Assembly (NCBI GenBank): GCA_019648995.1
Contig: BLXT01001211.1
Location: 850,493-872,311 of the forward strand
DNA: 21,819 nt
Reading direction: 5' to 3'
Source: Plakobranchus ocellatus
Lineage: Eukaryota > Mollusca > Gastropoda > Plakobranchidae
In this document: positions 12,101 to 19,082 of the stretch, piece after piece
Layout: each line of letters starts with the position of its first letter
Numbering within the stretch: the first letter of the stretch is position 1
Translations under genes and position numbers: made by a program
Notes under the pieces: generated by a model
What the model saw: the letters and a program-made list of their open reading frames with translations, nothing else
The model's database searches: none
Told to the model about the DNA's origin: nothing

Positions 12101-15100
12101 TGACTATATTACTCTTTAAAATCATCATAATACATAATTCTTGGATTTAAAAAGTAAGCATGGTTTGAAGACAAACTGTCTTATATAGATGATGCAATCT
12201 CATCACAAAAAAAATAAATAAATAAAAAGAAGAAAAAAAACCAACCAATTGTTGAAGAAATAAAATGGAGTTACTCATTCTTCATGTTGCAACAAAATTC
12301 AATGTGCCCTGACTCCTGCAGCATCACAAGGTGTCTAACAATTTTGAAGTGAAAGAAACTACAGTATGCGTTGCACAATTATGCAAATATTGATTTTCTT
12401 TAAATAAGACAAAAAAAAAAAAAAAAAAAACAACAACAAAAAAACATGCTGTGTAAAAAAAATCAAATTTTTTCTTTAATGGAGATTTTCACCGACAGTG
12501 CCATTTTCATCACAGTTTTGGTGATTATGGTTTGAGCCTCAATAGGCTTGAAACCCAAATGAACACCAAATTTTTTGACAAAAGTGTACATACTAGATTG
12601 TCTTCCGCTCCCCACACTTTCTGCAAGCGTCTGATGAGTGTTACGCATTAGAGAGTGGACAAACATATAAAACTAGACTGTTTCTCACTGTCAACAACTT
12701 GTTGGTGTTAATACTAGGTCCAAATAACAAAAATAAATAAAGTGAGTCCCACACTTAGTCCAAGCATCGGGGAACCAGGAGTAGGGTCCTGATTGTTCTT
12801 GGCATACCACTGCATTACGAGGCAGTTTGCCATTGCTTTCCTCACCGCATTTACTTTCACCAGGTCTTGAGAGACCTAGCTACCCATTTAGTGCTGGGTG
12901 GACACAGAGGAACAATAGAAAATTTACTTGGCCTGGACTGGGATTTGAACCTCGGACCTCCGACATGGTAGCCAACTGCCCTACCAGATGAGCCACTGCT
13001 CCCCCATAAATCCAAATAAGTAAATAAATTAACAGGTTCATAATGATATTAAAACATTCAAATTTATTTTACAAAAAAAAAAAAAATAAACAATCAGAAA
13101 TGATAAGGAACTTTTAAAGATGAGTAGATTTGTTTCCTTTGCCATTTTTACTTATTCCCTCTATCCAGAGTGTCGCGATACACCAGAAATAAAAGGTAGA
13201 TAATACCTCTGATGTACGACGTTGAGTTCTTTAGATCTATAGATAGACCTAGCTGAAATAATGGAACTCTGGAGATTGTGTGAATACGTAAAAAACTGAG
13301 TTTATGTAACTCAACAGCAGGAAATCAAATCAAACAATATTCACATAGGCCGTCGATAAGAAAACTAGATCTAGCTCTAAAAAATCTGCGTAATCGCTAT
13401 ACAATGATCTTACTGCAATCTCTATAATCTCTGTGATCTCTACGAACTTTCTGCCTACTCTGTGTCTTTTCTGTGTCTCTACGAACTCTATGCCTACTCT
13501 GAGTACTCTCTCTATGAACTCTCTGTGTGATCTCTGTGTGATACTGGTATATCTCTGTGTCTCAGTCTCAGTCTACCTTTCACCAATCTTCTCCCGGTAT
13601 TTATACCTTTTTCAAAAGAAAACTCTACAAATTTCTGGAAATCTATCCCTAAATGCAAGCGTAGAATGTTCGAAAGTATAGATCTAGAATATTACATCAT
13701 TATCCTAAAATAGCATAAAAGCAGTCTTCGAAAAGACATTAGGAAAAACCCCTGGGCTAAAAATAGAACATGAGTCACGTTCATTTTCGTAATGAATTCT
13801 CTTTCGCTTTGCATAAATTAACTCCCCTTAACTGGTCCTTTCTAGAACTCTCGAGTTGGCGTGCGTTCAATAACAAAACCTAAGTCTAGTTTTTTTTGTT
13901 ACACAGAGCCTAATACTTGTTTAAACAGCCTGTTAGACAAGTCTTTGAGACAAATTTTAACAAAACACAAAAAAAATCCATGTGTTTAAAAAGAGGAAGG
14001 AAATAGAAAAGAACGACTTAAGAACACCAGAAAAGATTTTAATCCAATGTTCCAAGTGCAGTGCAAATTAAAATGATTTGATTTGAGGTGTTTGATGACA
14101 GCCTGCTTCAAATCTGTCTCATGTAAAACAAAATGTTAACAACTTTGCATTGTATTGTGGCAGCTGCCTCTGTGTCTATTGCATAGGATGAAAGGGCATG
14201 CAATTTTTGCAAATGTGACAGCCAAGTTGAATTTGTGCTTTGTGAGATAAAGTAATGGATAATTAATAGCACCTTGCAAAGGATGTTTGTGTAGTTAATG
14301 TGATGAGTATCTATAGCAGGAAGAAGTTTACCATTTCATTTCAATTACAGCAACCACAACAACAACAGCAACAAAATCCTTTTCTATGTTTACATAGGCA
14401 GCAGTAAGACAAAAGAGTGAGTTTATACGGTTGCTGTGGGCAAAGCTTCACACAGCTCAGCTAGTCTTGTTCTAAGTCAAGTGGCAAATCTTGATTTGTA
14501 TTTTGTACATAAGAAGAAGGAAAAGGAGGAAAAGGAGGAGGAGGAGGAGGAGGAGAAGAAGAAAAATAATAACAACAAAACAATAGCAATAAGAAAAATA
14601 TATATAATGACCATAATAAAAACAAACATCCAGTGATCCTAGATCATCAACTCAAACAGGACATAAAATTTTCTGTAATGGTTTACCATTTATTAAATTT
14701 GCTATGCTTTGTCAGTGATGTAAACTGTAATTAATTTTTTTTTCCATTCTTGCATTTCAATATCAGACTTTTCACTTGAAACTAGAGATCTACCTTTTTT
14801 ATAAATATCCTACACATACCTGTTTCAACTAGTTCCTCTTTCCTTTCTTACCTTTCAGTCTTTTAATTCAAAACTAATGATTGACAGAAGGTGTTAAAAA
14901 CTTCCTCATCATCAAAATTTGTCATCAACTTTCCATTGGCACTCAAGACCCTCAAGAAATGATGACTGACTTAAAGGTTTTTAATGATGCAGGGTGCGGA
15001 TAGAGTGTTTGGATTATTACCCTTGTCAAAATACAAGCTCCCCCTTAAATTAATTGCTGCCACAGTCTATGATTTTTACTGTCATAACTTTAACCTGAAT

Positions 15101-18100
15101 CTTATCCTCTGCATACCAGATTTGCAAAATGCATGTGCTTTAAGAGAGACTAAAAAAGCATCACTCAATTATGAAACTGTTTAGCTCAGAATGAGATAAA
15201 AGACCTGTAATATCTTTGCTGCAGCTATTTTTAAATGGTCCAATACTACTCCACTGACTTTCAGGAGAAAGATTCCAAAATGGCCAAATACTCTGGAAAA
15301 CTAGGTTTTTGGGCAAAACACTGTATGATCCTAACAAGAGAGGATGCCCTTGATGTGTTTACAACCTCTTTATTTTTTCTTTTCTAACTAGTTGTTATTT
15401 CAAATTAATACTAGCCTCAGTTTTTCCCCATTAAAAATCGTATCCCTTTACATCTTGTTGATTTGAAATATGGGGGGAAAATGTAGTTTTAATATCTAAA
15501 ACTTACTTTTTCTAGATCTGATTTATAAAGCAACCGATTGGTTCAAAATGAAGTTGCATTTCGCAAAAAAACAATACTCCCAGCTCCAAGCTAATTTGTT
15601 TTTTTTCTTTTTTTGGAACTAAATGAAGAAAAAAGTTTTAAAAAAAAAAACTAACAAAAACCTTGATTCAACAGGACTTATGGGATGATATTTTCAACTA
15701 ATGGCATTTCAATTTTTATTTTACAGGCTCATCAGTGATTTTTTGCAGCCTCATAAAACACTCTAAGCCTAACGCTAATCTCTGCATTGCAGCTTTTTTG
15801 TTTTACCAAGCGTGCTCATCTGGTTTCAAAGACAGTAAGATAATGATTTTGTAACTTTTGCTTTCAAAATCCAAAAAAAAAAAAAAGCAAAAATATTGCC
15901 AAAAACAAAAAACAAAAAAACAATGGACTGGTGAAATAAAAGGGAGATAGGCAAAAAAAAAAATTAAACCTTACAAAATCCATAAAAAAAAAGGAAAGAA
16001 AAAGAAAAAAACACAGTAAAAAAAAAAATACCTATACAAGTACAAACAAAAAACGTACTTTAACAAAAAAGGAAAGTAGGATATGTAAAAATATCAACAA
16101 ACACAGCAAAATATTTTTTTTAATAGTCCACCCTAAAACTGAAGAGGACAAAACAAAACAAAAAAAAATTAACAATTCCAGTCCCTGTTTTAAACAATAA
16201 ACTATCCCTCAAAGATCCAAGCACTATATACATCTGAACTTATTTCATGTTTAACTATGAGAGCAAGTGTGAGCAGGGCATCAAAGCTTCAGCAAGTTAA
16301 AGATGTCTTGAATGCAAAAAGAGCAGAACAAAAAAAAAAAAAAAGAAAAAAGAAACAAGTGGAATGAACCTACAGCTACGATGTCCACACCGTAAATCTC
16401 ATAGCACGGGCCCTGAAACAGTTGACATGGGTTAGTTTGGCAGGGATTTATCAGGAAAATTCCACCACTATAATACTTTGATGATACAGAGTTGTGTTTT
16501 CATGTTCGCTTACAAGAATCTCTTTAATATTGGTACAACCCTTCTAATTGCCTTGTTTCCGTGCAAGATCTTTTCTGGTCATCACCAGTTTCCAGACATT
16601 GAGTCGCGAAGATGTCAGTGCATTTCTCTGCCTAAACACTAGCTCAGTGTGGCAGCAATTAAGCTCATCTTTTCAAACAAAGCTTTGTAAAAAAAATGAG
16701 CTTGTTGTAAATCAACCTGAGGCAACCTAAGCTAGATTTTGAAACACTTTCTAGGATGAAGGGGTCTGTTGTTATTGTTTAATTTGATGCTTTGCAACAG
16801 TACTATGAAAAATGGAACTGGTAGGCGTAATAAGCAACCATAGGTTTAGCCTAAAATTTTTAAATCTTATCATAAATTATGGAAAATTTTACAATGAATA
16901 AGCAATTAACATCATTGACTCGACCTGTGCAATGAAAGTTCTAAAATGCTATCGTTTTCAATTTTCTATCTGATCTGAGTTTTTTTATATAGATTTAACA
17001 ATAATATTTAAATAACTTTGACAAGGCAACAGTTCCAAGTTGCTAGCATCACTATCAAGTTGATAAAAAAAAAATAATCTGGTGCAACAAGGCAACATTT
17101 AAGTTCATTTCATCAAATAGTCACATAAAGGGGATACCATTGTGTTTTTCAGCTTTTCTTTGGAGGAGGTTTACGAAGGTGGGAATCCTTCAGATTTCAC
17201 GTTCATCATAGCTGCCAAATTGGCATGGTGAAAAATTAGAGATCAACAATATCAAAGACAGAGTTAAAATTTAAGACTACATCATAGCTGAAAATTTACT
17301 GCTATACAAAAAAAAAAATTGATAATATTATTACACAAATACTAGGGCAATTTTTCTTTTTTAATTAGAAGGGAAACAAAGTGACCCCAAAAAGTACTCT
17401 CTATAGAGAAAACATCCTTAAACATATGTGCTGTGGCACTGCAAATCGTCATGGTGCTGCCAATACTGCCTAAGTCTGACTTCGGCAAAAATCGAATGAT
17501 ACCTTTTTTAGATACATTACTACATGACACATCATCTGATATAAGAAAAAAATTAAAGTGCCAGACCAATTTTTTATAATTAATAATTTCTAATTCTGCA
17601 TTATTGGTTTTGTTTTGGCTTTTAAAATCACTTAAACTCCATTTTCTCCATTACGCCAAAAATGAGTTAGGCAATATTGGCAGCACCATGACGAAATGGA
17701 GTGATATATATGGATTCAGTATTCCCTCTGGGTAAAAACTACAAGCTTCATCTGACATGATGGACAAAATTTGCTATAAAACATGAAGCATACCACAATT
17801 ATTCCTATAACACCATGGCATTGCCCGGCAAACAACACCTTGGATTGTAATGACACTACACATATTTTATGTTCATTGTGTGCTTCCACCTGCACTGATA
17901 AAACCATTGCATATTATTGTCACAATCATCAAGGAATTATCATTGAAACCAGGATAATGCGTTCCTCTAAATAGCATGATGAAATGTGCAAAATATTCAC
18001 AAAATGGTGCCACCCATTGCATGTAAACTAAAAGTCCAAAGCAGACAAAATAATCCCAAACTTTTGTATGCTTACATGGGAATGACTTGAAAAAGAGAGA

Positions 18101-18365
18101 GCAATCACATTATGGTTCCTCTTGTCTCAAATGATATCCTCATCAATGTTAGTAGCAATTTTATTAATTTTTTTTGCCTTACACAAATTGAAGATGTTCA
18201 TCTACAGAGCATTGTATAACCATCTACGAGGATTAAATAACAGACACCTACCGTCTTGATGACTTTCTCCTGTTGGTCCGCCAGATATTCACACAGCTGA
18301 GCTCTGGTTGCGTTGTCCCATAACAGGTACGGGTTCTCCGTGTTGCTGTTCAGAATCTTCAGTAG
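30..18365 (-). CDS. DNAJC13: DnaJ homolog subfamily C member 13 / RME-8, partial gene (13 internal exons)
   Basis: Joined exons: 18252-18365, 11341-11457, 10019-10072, 9338-9452, 8636-8727, 8095-8194, 7416-7490, 6899-7099, 5889-5970, 4481-4697, 3350-3532, 2208-2348, 30-170, all complement. They give 544 codons without a stop, and every junction is GT-AG with matching phase. The product matches animal RME-8 throughout, for example [40 protein letters not shown] and [15 protein letters not shown]. In the family this large peripheral protein sits on early endosomes. Its J domain (outside this window) recruits Hsc70, and it works with SNX1 and the WASH complex in endosomal sorting and recycling. 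The part seen here holds two IWN repeats with alpha-helical armadillo-like sequence between and after them. Both gene ends are missing: upstream exons lie beyond 21819, and the last roughly 70 residues lie below position 30. The exons are much richer in G and C than the introns. Identity is very secure; exon edges rest on splice consensus, phase and homology, not on transcripts. Confidence 0.97.
657..895. repeat. Diverged tandem repeat, period about 49 bp
   Basis: Units start near 657 (gagctctaag), 706, 755, 803, 821 (a partial restart) and 873. Each has gagttcttagata followed by a gtcaa-A-rich stretch and a variable ttttaac. Spacing is 48-52 bp apart from the 18-bp partial unit. No function is apparent. 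Confidence 0.8.
1725..2200. repeat. Tandem array, about 68-bp unit in 137-bp higher-order repeat
   Basis: The recurring core reads catcttacctgttttcact, then cggcttcac, then cacacttcactc, then actgagccctatct. A dimer of two variants repeats with exact 137-bp spacing: acctg cores at 1884, 2021 and 2158. Older single units lie at about 1749 and 1817. On the minus strand each main core is aaaacag|gtaag or gtcag, that is, a splice-donor sequence lying just past the true donor of exon L at 2207/2208. Confidence 0.88.
2208..2348 (-). CDS. DNAJC13: DNAJC13 exon L
   Basis: 47 codons, phase 0 to 0: [20 protein letters not shown], then [19 protein letters not shown] and VKQ. The acceptor is cctccccag and the donor CAG|GTCAGT. 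It matches the LCVRAMASLE and GLACEAINRMFQKEQSELV segments. The intron just past its donor is a tandem array of donor-like copies. Confidence 0.96.
2349..3349 (-). other. Intron between exons K and L
   Basis: 1001 bp. It contains one full SINE (3009-3279). The rest, 2349-3000, is AT-rich with no exon-like or repeat structure that I can see. Confidence 0.8.
3009..3279 (-). mobile_element. tRNA-derived SINE, family 1, copy 1
   Basis: On the minus strand the head runs from 3279. It has a degenerate pol III A box (GGGCTCATGTGG, 3258-3269) and a B box near 3216-3226 (GGTTCGGATCT), followed by a body ending in an A/T-rich tail (tttatttttata). An 8-bp target duplication, ataagcta, lies at 3001-3008 and 3280-3287. 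It is alignable end to end with the copy at 12728-13010, both in the same orientation. Confidence 0.85.
3350..3532 (-). CDS. DNAJC13: DNAJC13 exon K
   Basis: 61 codons, phase 0 to 0: [20 protein letters not shown], then [12 protein letters not shown] and [17 protein letters not shown]. The acceptor is gttcctcag and the donor GAG|GTAAGT. It matches the LETLTMATVCLF, DQVPPLGHLP and IPKSAIRVIHALS segments of vertebrate DNAJC13. Confidence 0.97.
3533..4480 (-). other. Intron between exons J and K
   Basis: 948 bp of AT-rich intron. I see no mobile element, no tandem array and no exon-like island. Confidence 0.8.
4481..4697 (-). CDS. DNAJC13: DNAJC13 exon J: core of the second IWN repeat
   Basis: 217 nt, phase 2 to 0: Lys completed, then [40 protein letters not shown] and [15 protein letters not shown], ending SSQPN. 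The acceptor is tccccag and the donor [29 protein letters not shown] is nearly invariant in the family and parallels exon B. The acceptor region is tandemly duplicated in the upstream intron. Confidence 0.97.
4682..4880. repeat. 98-bp tandem duplication spanning the exon J acceptor
   Basis: Copy 1 (about 4682-4780) includes the first bases of exon J and its acceptor. Copy 2 (about 4781-4880) repeats tgaaggtg, ctgg, agacataagaaaagaaa and caatttgtggcatgtct with few changes and a 1-bp indel. Copy 2 keeps an acceptor (cttctccag|GCACCTTCAT, boundary 4795/4796). Confidence 0.92.
4881..5888 (-). other. Remainder of the intron between exons I and J
   Basis: AT-rich, homopolymer-laden intron with no repeat family, exon-like island or conserved element recognised. 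Confidence 0.75.
5889..5970 (-). CDS. DNAJC13: DNAJC13 exon I: second IWN motif
   Basis: 82 nt, phase 1 to 2: G completed from exon H, then [20 protein letters not shown] and VIKLRE plus two bases of a Lys codon. The acceptor is attttcag and the donor [18 protein letters not shown] is the canonical IWN motif of RME-8. Confidence 0.96.
5971..6898 (-). other. Intron between exons H and I
   Basis: 928 bp, very A/T-rich with runs of 9-18 A or T (for example 5978-5998 and 6550-6640). Nothing else is recognised. Confidence 0.8.
6899..7099 (-). CDS. DNAJC13: DNAJC13 exon H
   Basis: 201 nt, phase 1 to 1. It codes [20 protein letters not shown], then [19 protein letters not shown], then [17 protein letters not shown] and HMFE. 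The acceptor is gattgcag and the donor AAG|GTTGGG, a weaker +3 to +6 than its neighbours. It is the best conserved helical block in the window, and its acceptor region is tandemly duplicated in the upstream intron. Confidence 0.97.
7069..7272. repeat. 80-bp tandem repeat of the exon H acceptor region, about 2.5 copies
   Basis: Copy 1 (7069-7148) holds the real exon H start, its acceptor and 49 bp of intron. Copy 2 (about 7149-7228) repeats agcaaata, aagcct, caattaga and tgacaccaat. Copy 3 (about 7229-7272) repeats cagataagatccagcaaa, cacgcaacag and tctacag. All three copies keep an AG acceptor on the minus strand after a gattg, aattg or ggctg-type lead. Confidence 0.9.
7416..7490 (-). CDS. 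DNAJC13: DNAJC13 exon G
   Basis: 75 nt, phase 1 to 1: C completed from exon F, then [20 protein letters not shown] and AMVK plus one base. The acceptor is ttccag and the donor AAG|GTAAGC. It aligns with the LYALTSSTKIIKEAMAKG segment of the family. Confidence 0.95.
7491..8094 (-). other. Intron between exons F and G
   Basis: 604 bp. It contains one copy of SINE-like family 2 (about 7838-7972). The remainder is AT-rich and featureless. Confidence 0.75.
7838..7972 (-). mobile_element. SINE-like repeat, family 2, copy 1
   Basis: A GC-rich island sharing blocks with 10170-10305 and 21207-21330: tctcaggc.atcaggcc, a gcgagg/acgagg block, ggtag followed by a ctcaaac B-box-like block, and gtcc.t.cagatctcaggg. 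The minus strand reads like a diverged tRNA-derived head followed by a GC-rich body. No clear target duplication was found. Confidence 0.6.
8095..8194 (-). CDS. DNAJC13: DNAJC13 exon F
   Basis: 100 nt, phase 0 to 1: [20 protein letters not shown], then [13 protein letters not shown]. The acceptor is catcaccag and the donor CTT|GTAAGT. It matches the armadillo-like VVNIVTSNQDCV segment of vertebrate DNAJC13. Confidence 0.95.
8195..8635 (-). other. Intron between exons E and F
   Basis: 441 bp of A/T-rich intron. Several short imperfect repeats of aaaaatgtct and aaaatatattc occur at 8270-8370; nothing else is seen. Confidence 0.8.
8636..8727 (-). CDS. DNAJC13: DNAJC13 exon E
   Basis: 92 nt, phase 1 to 0: G completed from exon D, then [17 protein letters not shown] and on to LQQFTIE. 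The acceptor is ttaacag and the donor [18 protein letters not shown] matches the conserved CIGHFKLLF of the family. Confidence 0.95.
8728..9337 (-). other. Intron between exons D and E
   Basis: 610 bp. It contains the 23-nt microexon candidate and the long A-run beside it (8990-9008), which forms its polypyrimidine tract on the minus strand. No other structure is seen. Confidence 0.75.
8965..8987 (-). other. Candidate 23-nt microexon in the exon D/E intron
   Basis: On the minus strand a long T-run ending in tag is followed by 23 nt and a strong donor, CAG|GTAAGC. Read in the phase left by exon D it codes (D)GMQLGLQ and ends in phase 0, the same entry and exit phases as exon E. Used in place of exon E it would keep the frame. 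Included together with exon E it would shift the frame and hit a stop within exon E. Family proteins need only exon E here, so this may be a chance splice-site pair. Confidence 0.3.
9338..9452 (-). CDS. DNAJC13: DNAJC13 exon D
   Basis: 115 nt, phase 0 to 1, beginning [18 protein letters not shown] and ending [15 protein letters not shown] plus one base. The acceptor is a T-run followed by acag; the donor is [20 protein letters not shown] is the family's conserved helical segment. Confidence 0.96.
9453..10018 (-). other. Intron between exons C and D
   Basis: 566 bp, AT-rich. No repeat or exon-like island is recognised. Confidence 0.8.
10019..10072 (-). CDS. DNAJC13: DNAJC13 exon C
   Basis: 18 codons, phase 0 to 0: [18 protein letters not shown]. 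The acceptor is ttctgtag and the donor CAG|GTAAGT. The [10 protein letters not shown] motif directly follows the exon B segment in animal RME-8. It is too short to stand out as an open reading frame but is certain from homology. Confidence 0.95.
10170..10305 (-). mobile_element. SINE-like repeat, family 2, copy 2
   Basis: This copy shares aatctcaggccaccaggcc, the gcgagggccctggtagcaagg block and a ctcaaaccc block (GGGTTTGAGCC, B-box-like on the minus strand) with the copies at 7838 and 21207. It is the clearest of the copies for the tRNA-like part. Its right boundary is uncertain. Confidence 0.6.
10478..11040. mobile_element. Nonautonomous piggyBac-like element (MITE) with TTAA flanks
   Basis: 563 bp bounded by TTAA at 10474-10477 and 11041-11044. 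The ends are imperfect inverted repeats: ctcatagtgccct at the left against ctcattctaccct (complement) at the right, 10 of 13 matching. A subterminal ggaccaagcacg motif (10529-10540, and again near 10571) has an inverted partner, ggtcaagcacg, near the right end. TTAA duplication is the signature of piggyBac transposition. There is no transposase, so it would need a partner element. The short, imperfect inverted repeats leave some doubt. Confidence 0.6.
11341..11457 (-). CDS. DNAJC13: DNAJC13 exon B: second half of the IWN repeat
   Basis: 39 codons, phase 0 to 0, from [18 protein letters not shown] to [10 protein letters not shown]. The acceptor is ctgatcag and the donor GAG|GTAAGA. It contains [19 protein letters not shown], which is strongly conserved in animal RME-8 and mirrors the [13 protein letters not shown] segment of the second IWN repeat in exon J. 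Confidence 0.96.
12728..13010 (-). mobile_element. tRNA-derived SINE, family 1, copy 2
   Basis: Complete copy in minus orientation. The pol III A box TGGCTCATCTGG is at 12984-12995 and the perfect B box GGTTCAAATCC at 12941-12951. The body includes atggcaaactgcctcg and tgccaagaa, and the tail is tttatttatttttg. The 9-bp target duplication tccaaataa lies at 12719-12727 and 13011-13019. The A box is better preserved than in the copy at 3009-3279. Confidence 0.92.
12941..12995 (-). promoter_or_regulatory. Internal pol III promoter (A and B boxes) of the SINE
   Basis: The A box (12984-12995, TGGCTCATCTGG) and B box (12941-12951, GGTTCAAATCC) fit the tRNA-type consensus and spacing. This is the promoter of the SINE at 12728-13010; whether it is active cannot be seen. 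Confidence 0.75.
13410..13575. repeat. Degenerate tctctgtg/tctctacgaact repeats inside the LTR
   Basis: Loose, variably spaced repeats of ctctgtg and of ctacgaactctatgcctactct (two close copies near 13438-13498). They lie in the part of the LTR expected to be transcribed. Confidence 0.7.
13597..13609 (-). promoter_or_regulatory. TATA box of the solo LTR
   Basis: The minus strand reads ggtataaatacc within the LTR, placed as in an LTR promoter. A transcript would start about 25-30 bp further on, near 13570, and run leftward in the same direction as DNAJC13. Confidence 0.6.
14511..14580. repeat. (GGA)n / (GAA)n microsatellite
   Basis: Purine-only tract: aagaagaagg, then gga and gag triplets, then gaagaagaaa, then aataacaac. 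It is simple sequence and not coding. Confidence 0.9.
16374..16412 (-). other. Possible alternative 39-nt exon resembling the start of exon B
   Basis: A good acceptor (ctgtttcag) is followed by [13 protein letters not shown] and a donor GTAGGT. An in-frame alternative donor (GTAGCT) would end the exon at 16380. The peptide shares G, C, Y, G, D and V in register with the first 13 residues of exon [14 protein letters not shown]. It is phase 0 to 0, so inclusion would add 13 residues without a frameshift. The known family joins exons A and B directly. It could be a cassette exon, a decayed junction duplicate or a chance match; transcripts would decide. Confidence 0.35.
17437..17703. repeat. Inverted repeat, arms about 27-44 bp, loop about 190 bp
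   Basis: tcgtcatggtgctgccaata (17446-17465), continuing to 17472, is complementary to 17668-17694 with one mismatch in 27. Weaker pairing extends the arms outward (cactgca against the complement of tggagtg) and inward. It could be the ends of a small foldback element or MITE. I could not identify a target duplication. Confidence 0.7.
18252..18365 (-). CDS. DNAJC13: DNAJC13 exon A: first IWN repeat in the window
   Basis: 38 codons, phase 0 to 0, beginning [18 protein letters not shown] and ending QQEKVIKT. The acceptor reads ctaacag and the donor ACG|GTAGGT. This is the start of an IWN repeat, although the motif itself reads LWDN instead of the commoner IWNN. In the family this segment runs straight into the GDCD/GECD stretch encoded by exon B. 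Confidence 0.95.
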
Positions 18366-19082
18366 CTGTTAGACATCCGAATGTCAAGAAAAAATTGGAA
18401 AGCAAATAAGTCATGGTGTTACAAAAAGTATTTTCTGAATGCAATTCCTTTGATTTTCATTTGAAGTTTTACAATTTTAAAAAGACAGAAGAAAATATGC
18501 AATATTTTCTGAGTGATTGACATCTCCTAAGGGTAAAGCTGTCTGGACTATTCCAAAGCAGAATACCTTTAAGTCAATAAAGAGGGAGTTAGCTTACGCA
18601 AGAAGACAGAAAACAGCGCCAGCAACTTAGCCCCTCCTGGTGAGAAACTGATAGAGATGTGAAGTAAAAGCAAACTGACGCTCTGCACTGATCTACACGC
18701 ACAGAATGTTTTTCAAAGCCATCTCAAGGCAGGAAAAATACTATTTAGCTTTAATGCATTTTTCTTTAGACTTAAATTTTCTGTTCCCATTTCATCAAAA
18801 CTGGCCTCCAAAATTTTTTTTTTATATTAGCCAAACTTGATATGAAAAAAAAGAGAAGAGAAAGAAAGATGGAGCCATTTTAAACTTCATAGTAATTTTT
18901 ATTCTAAACATCTCTATACAAGTTCTTTTCTATCCTCTGCATGGATAAAAATGGAGTGGGATTCTCAGTATAAAACAGAACTGTGTGAATGACTGAATCC
19001 AAGCTCTTTTATTTTTAAAAGTTCAGGAGATTAGAGAAACAGAGTAGTAAGAGATCACATTGATTCTGTTTGTTCACAATCC

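Larger units (their letters stand above)
13171..13903 (-). mobile_element. Solo LTR of a Ty3/Gypsy-like retrotransposon
   Basis: 733 bp reading, on the minus strand, from TGTAACAAAAAAAACTAG to TGGTGTATCGCGACA, so it has TG...CA termini. It is flanked by an exact 5-bp target duplication, cagag, at 13166-13170 and 13904-13908. A TATA box sits centrally, followed by a repetitive cacagaga-rich stretch. No internal region (gag, pol) or second LTR lies nearby, so it is a solo LTR left by recombination. Assignment to Ty3/Gypsy rests on the 5-bp duplication and TGTAACA start only. Confidence 0.88.
11458..18251 (-). other. 6.8 kb intron between exons A and B
   Basis: It runs from donor GTAGGT (18251) to acceptor gatcag (11458). 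It holds a SINE (12728-13010), a solo LTR (13171-13903), a GGA-rich microsatellite, the 39-nt exon B look-alike (16374-16412) and an inverted repeat (17437-17703). The stretches 11458-12700, 13910-14500, 14600-16370, 16420-17430 and 17710-18250 are AT-rich with homopolymer runs and show no recognised structure or coding similarity. Confidence 0.85.

Noticed and set aside
12463-12666. 67-codon minus-strand frame in the large intron
   Set aside because: No similarity recognised, no splice sites fitting the gene, and the flanks are homopolymer-rich; random length for AT-rich DNA.
12941-12995. A functional tRNA gene
   Set aside because: A and B boxes are present, but the sequence does not fold into a full cloverleaf I could trace. 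It continues into a SINE body with target duplications.
14436-14636. Plus-strand frame rich in Glu and Lys
   Set aside because: It is the GGA/GAA microsatellite read as protein.
18598-18636. 39-nt exon-like stretch upstream of exon A with acceptor ctcaccag and donor GTAAGC
   Set aside because: In the required phase it codes EGLSCWRCFLSSC, which does not resemble the segment preceding LLK in the family; probably chance.
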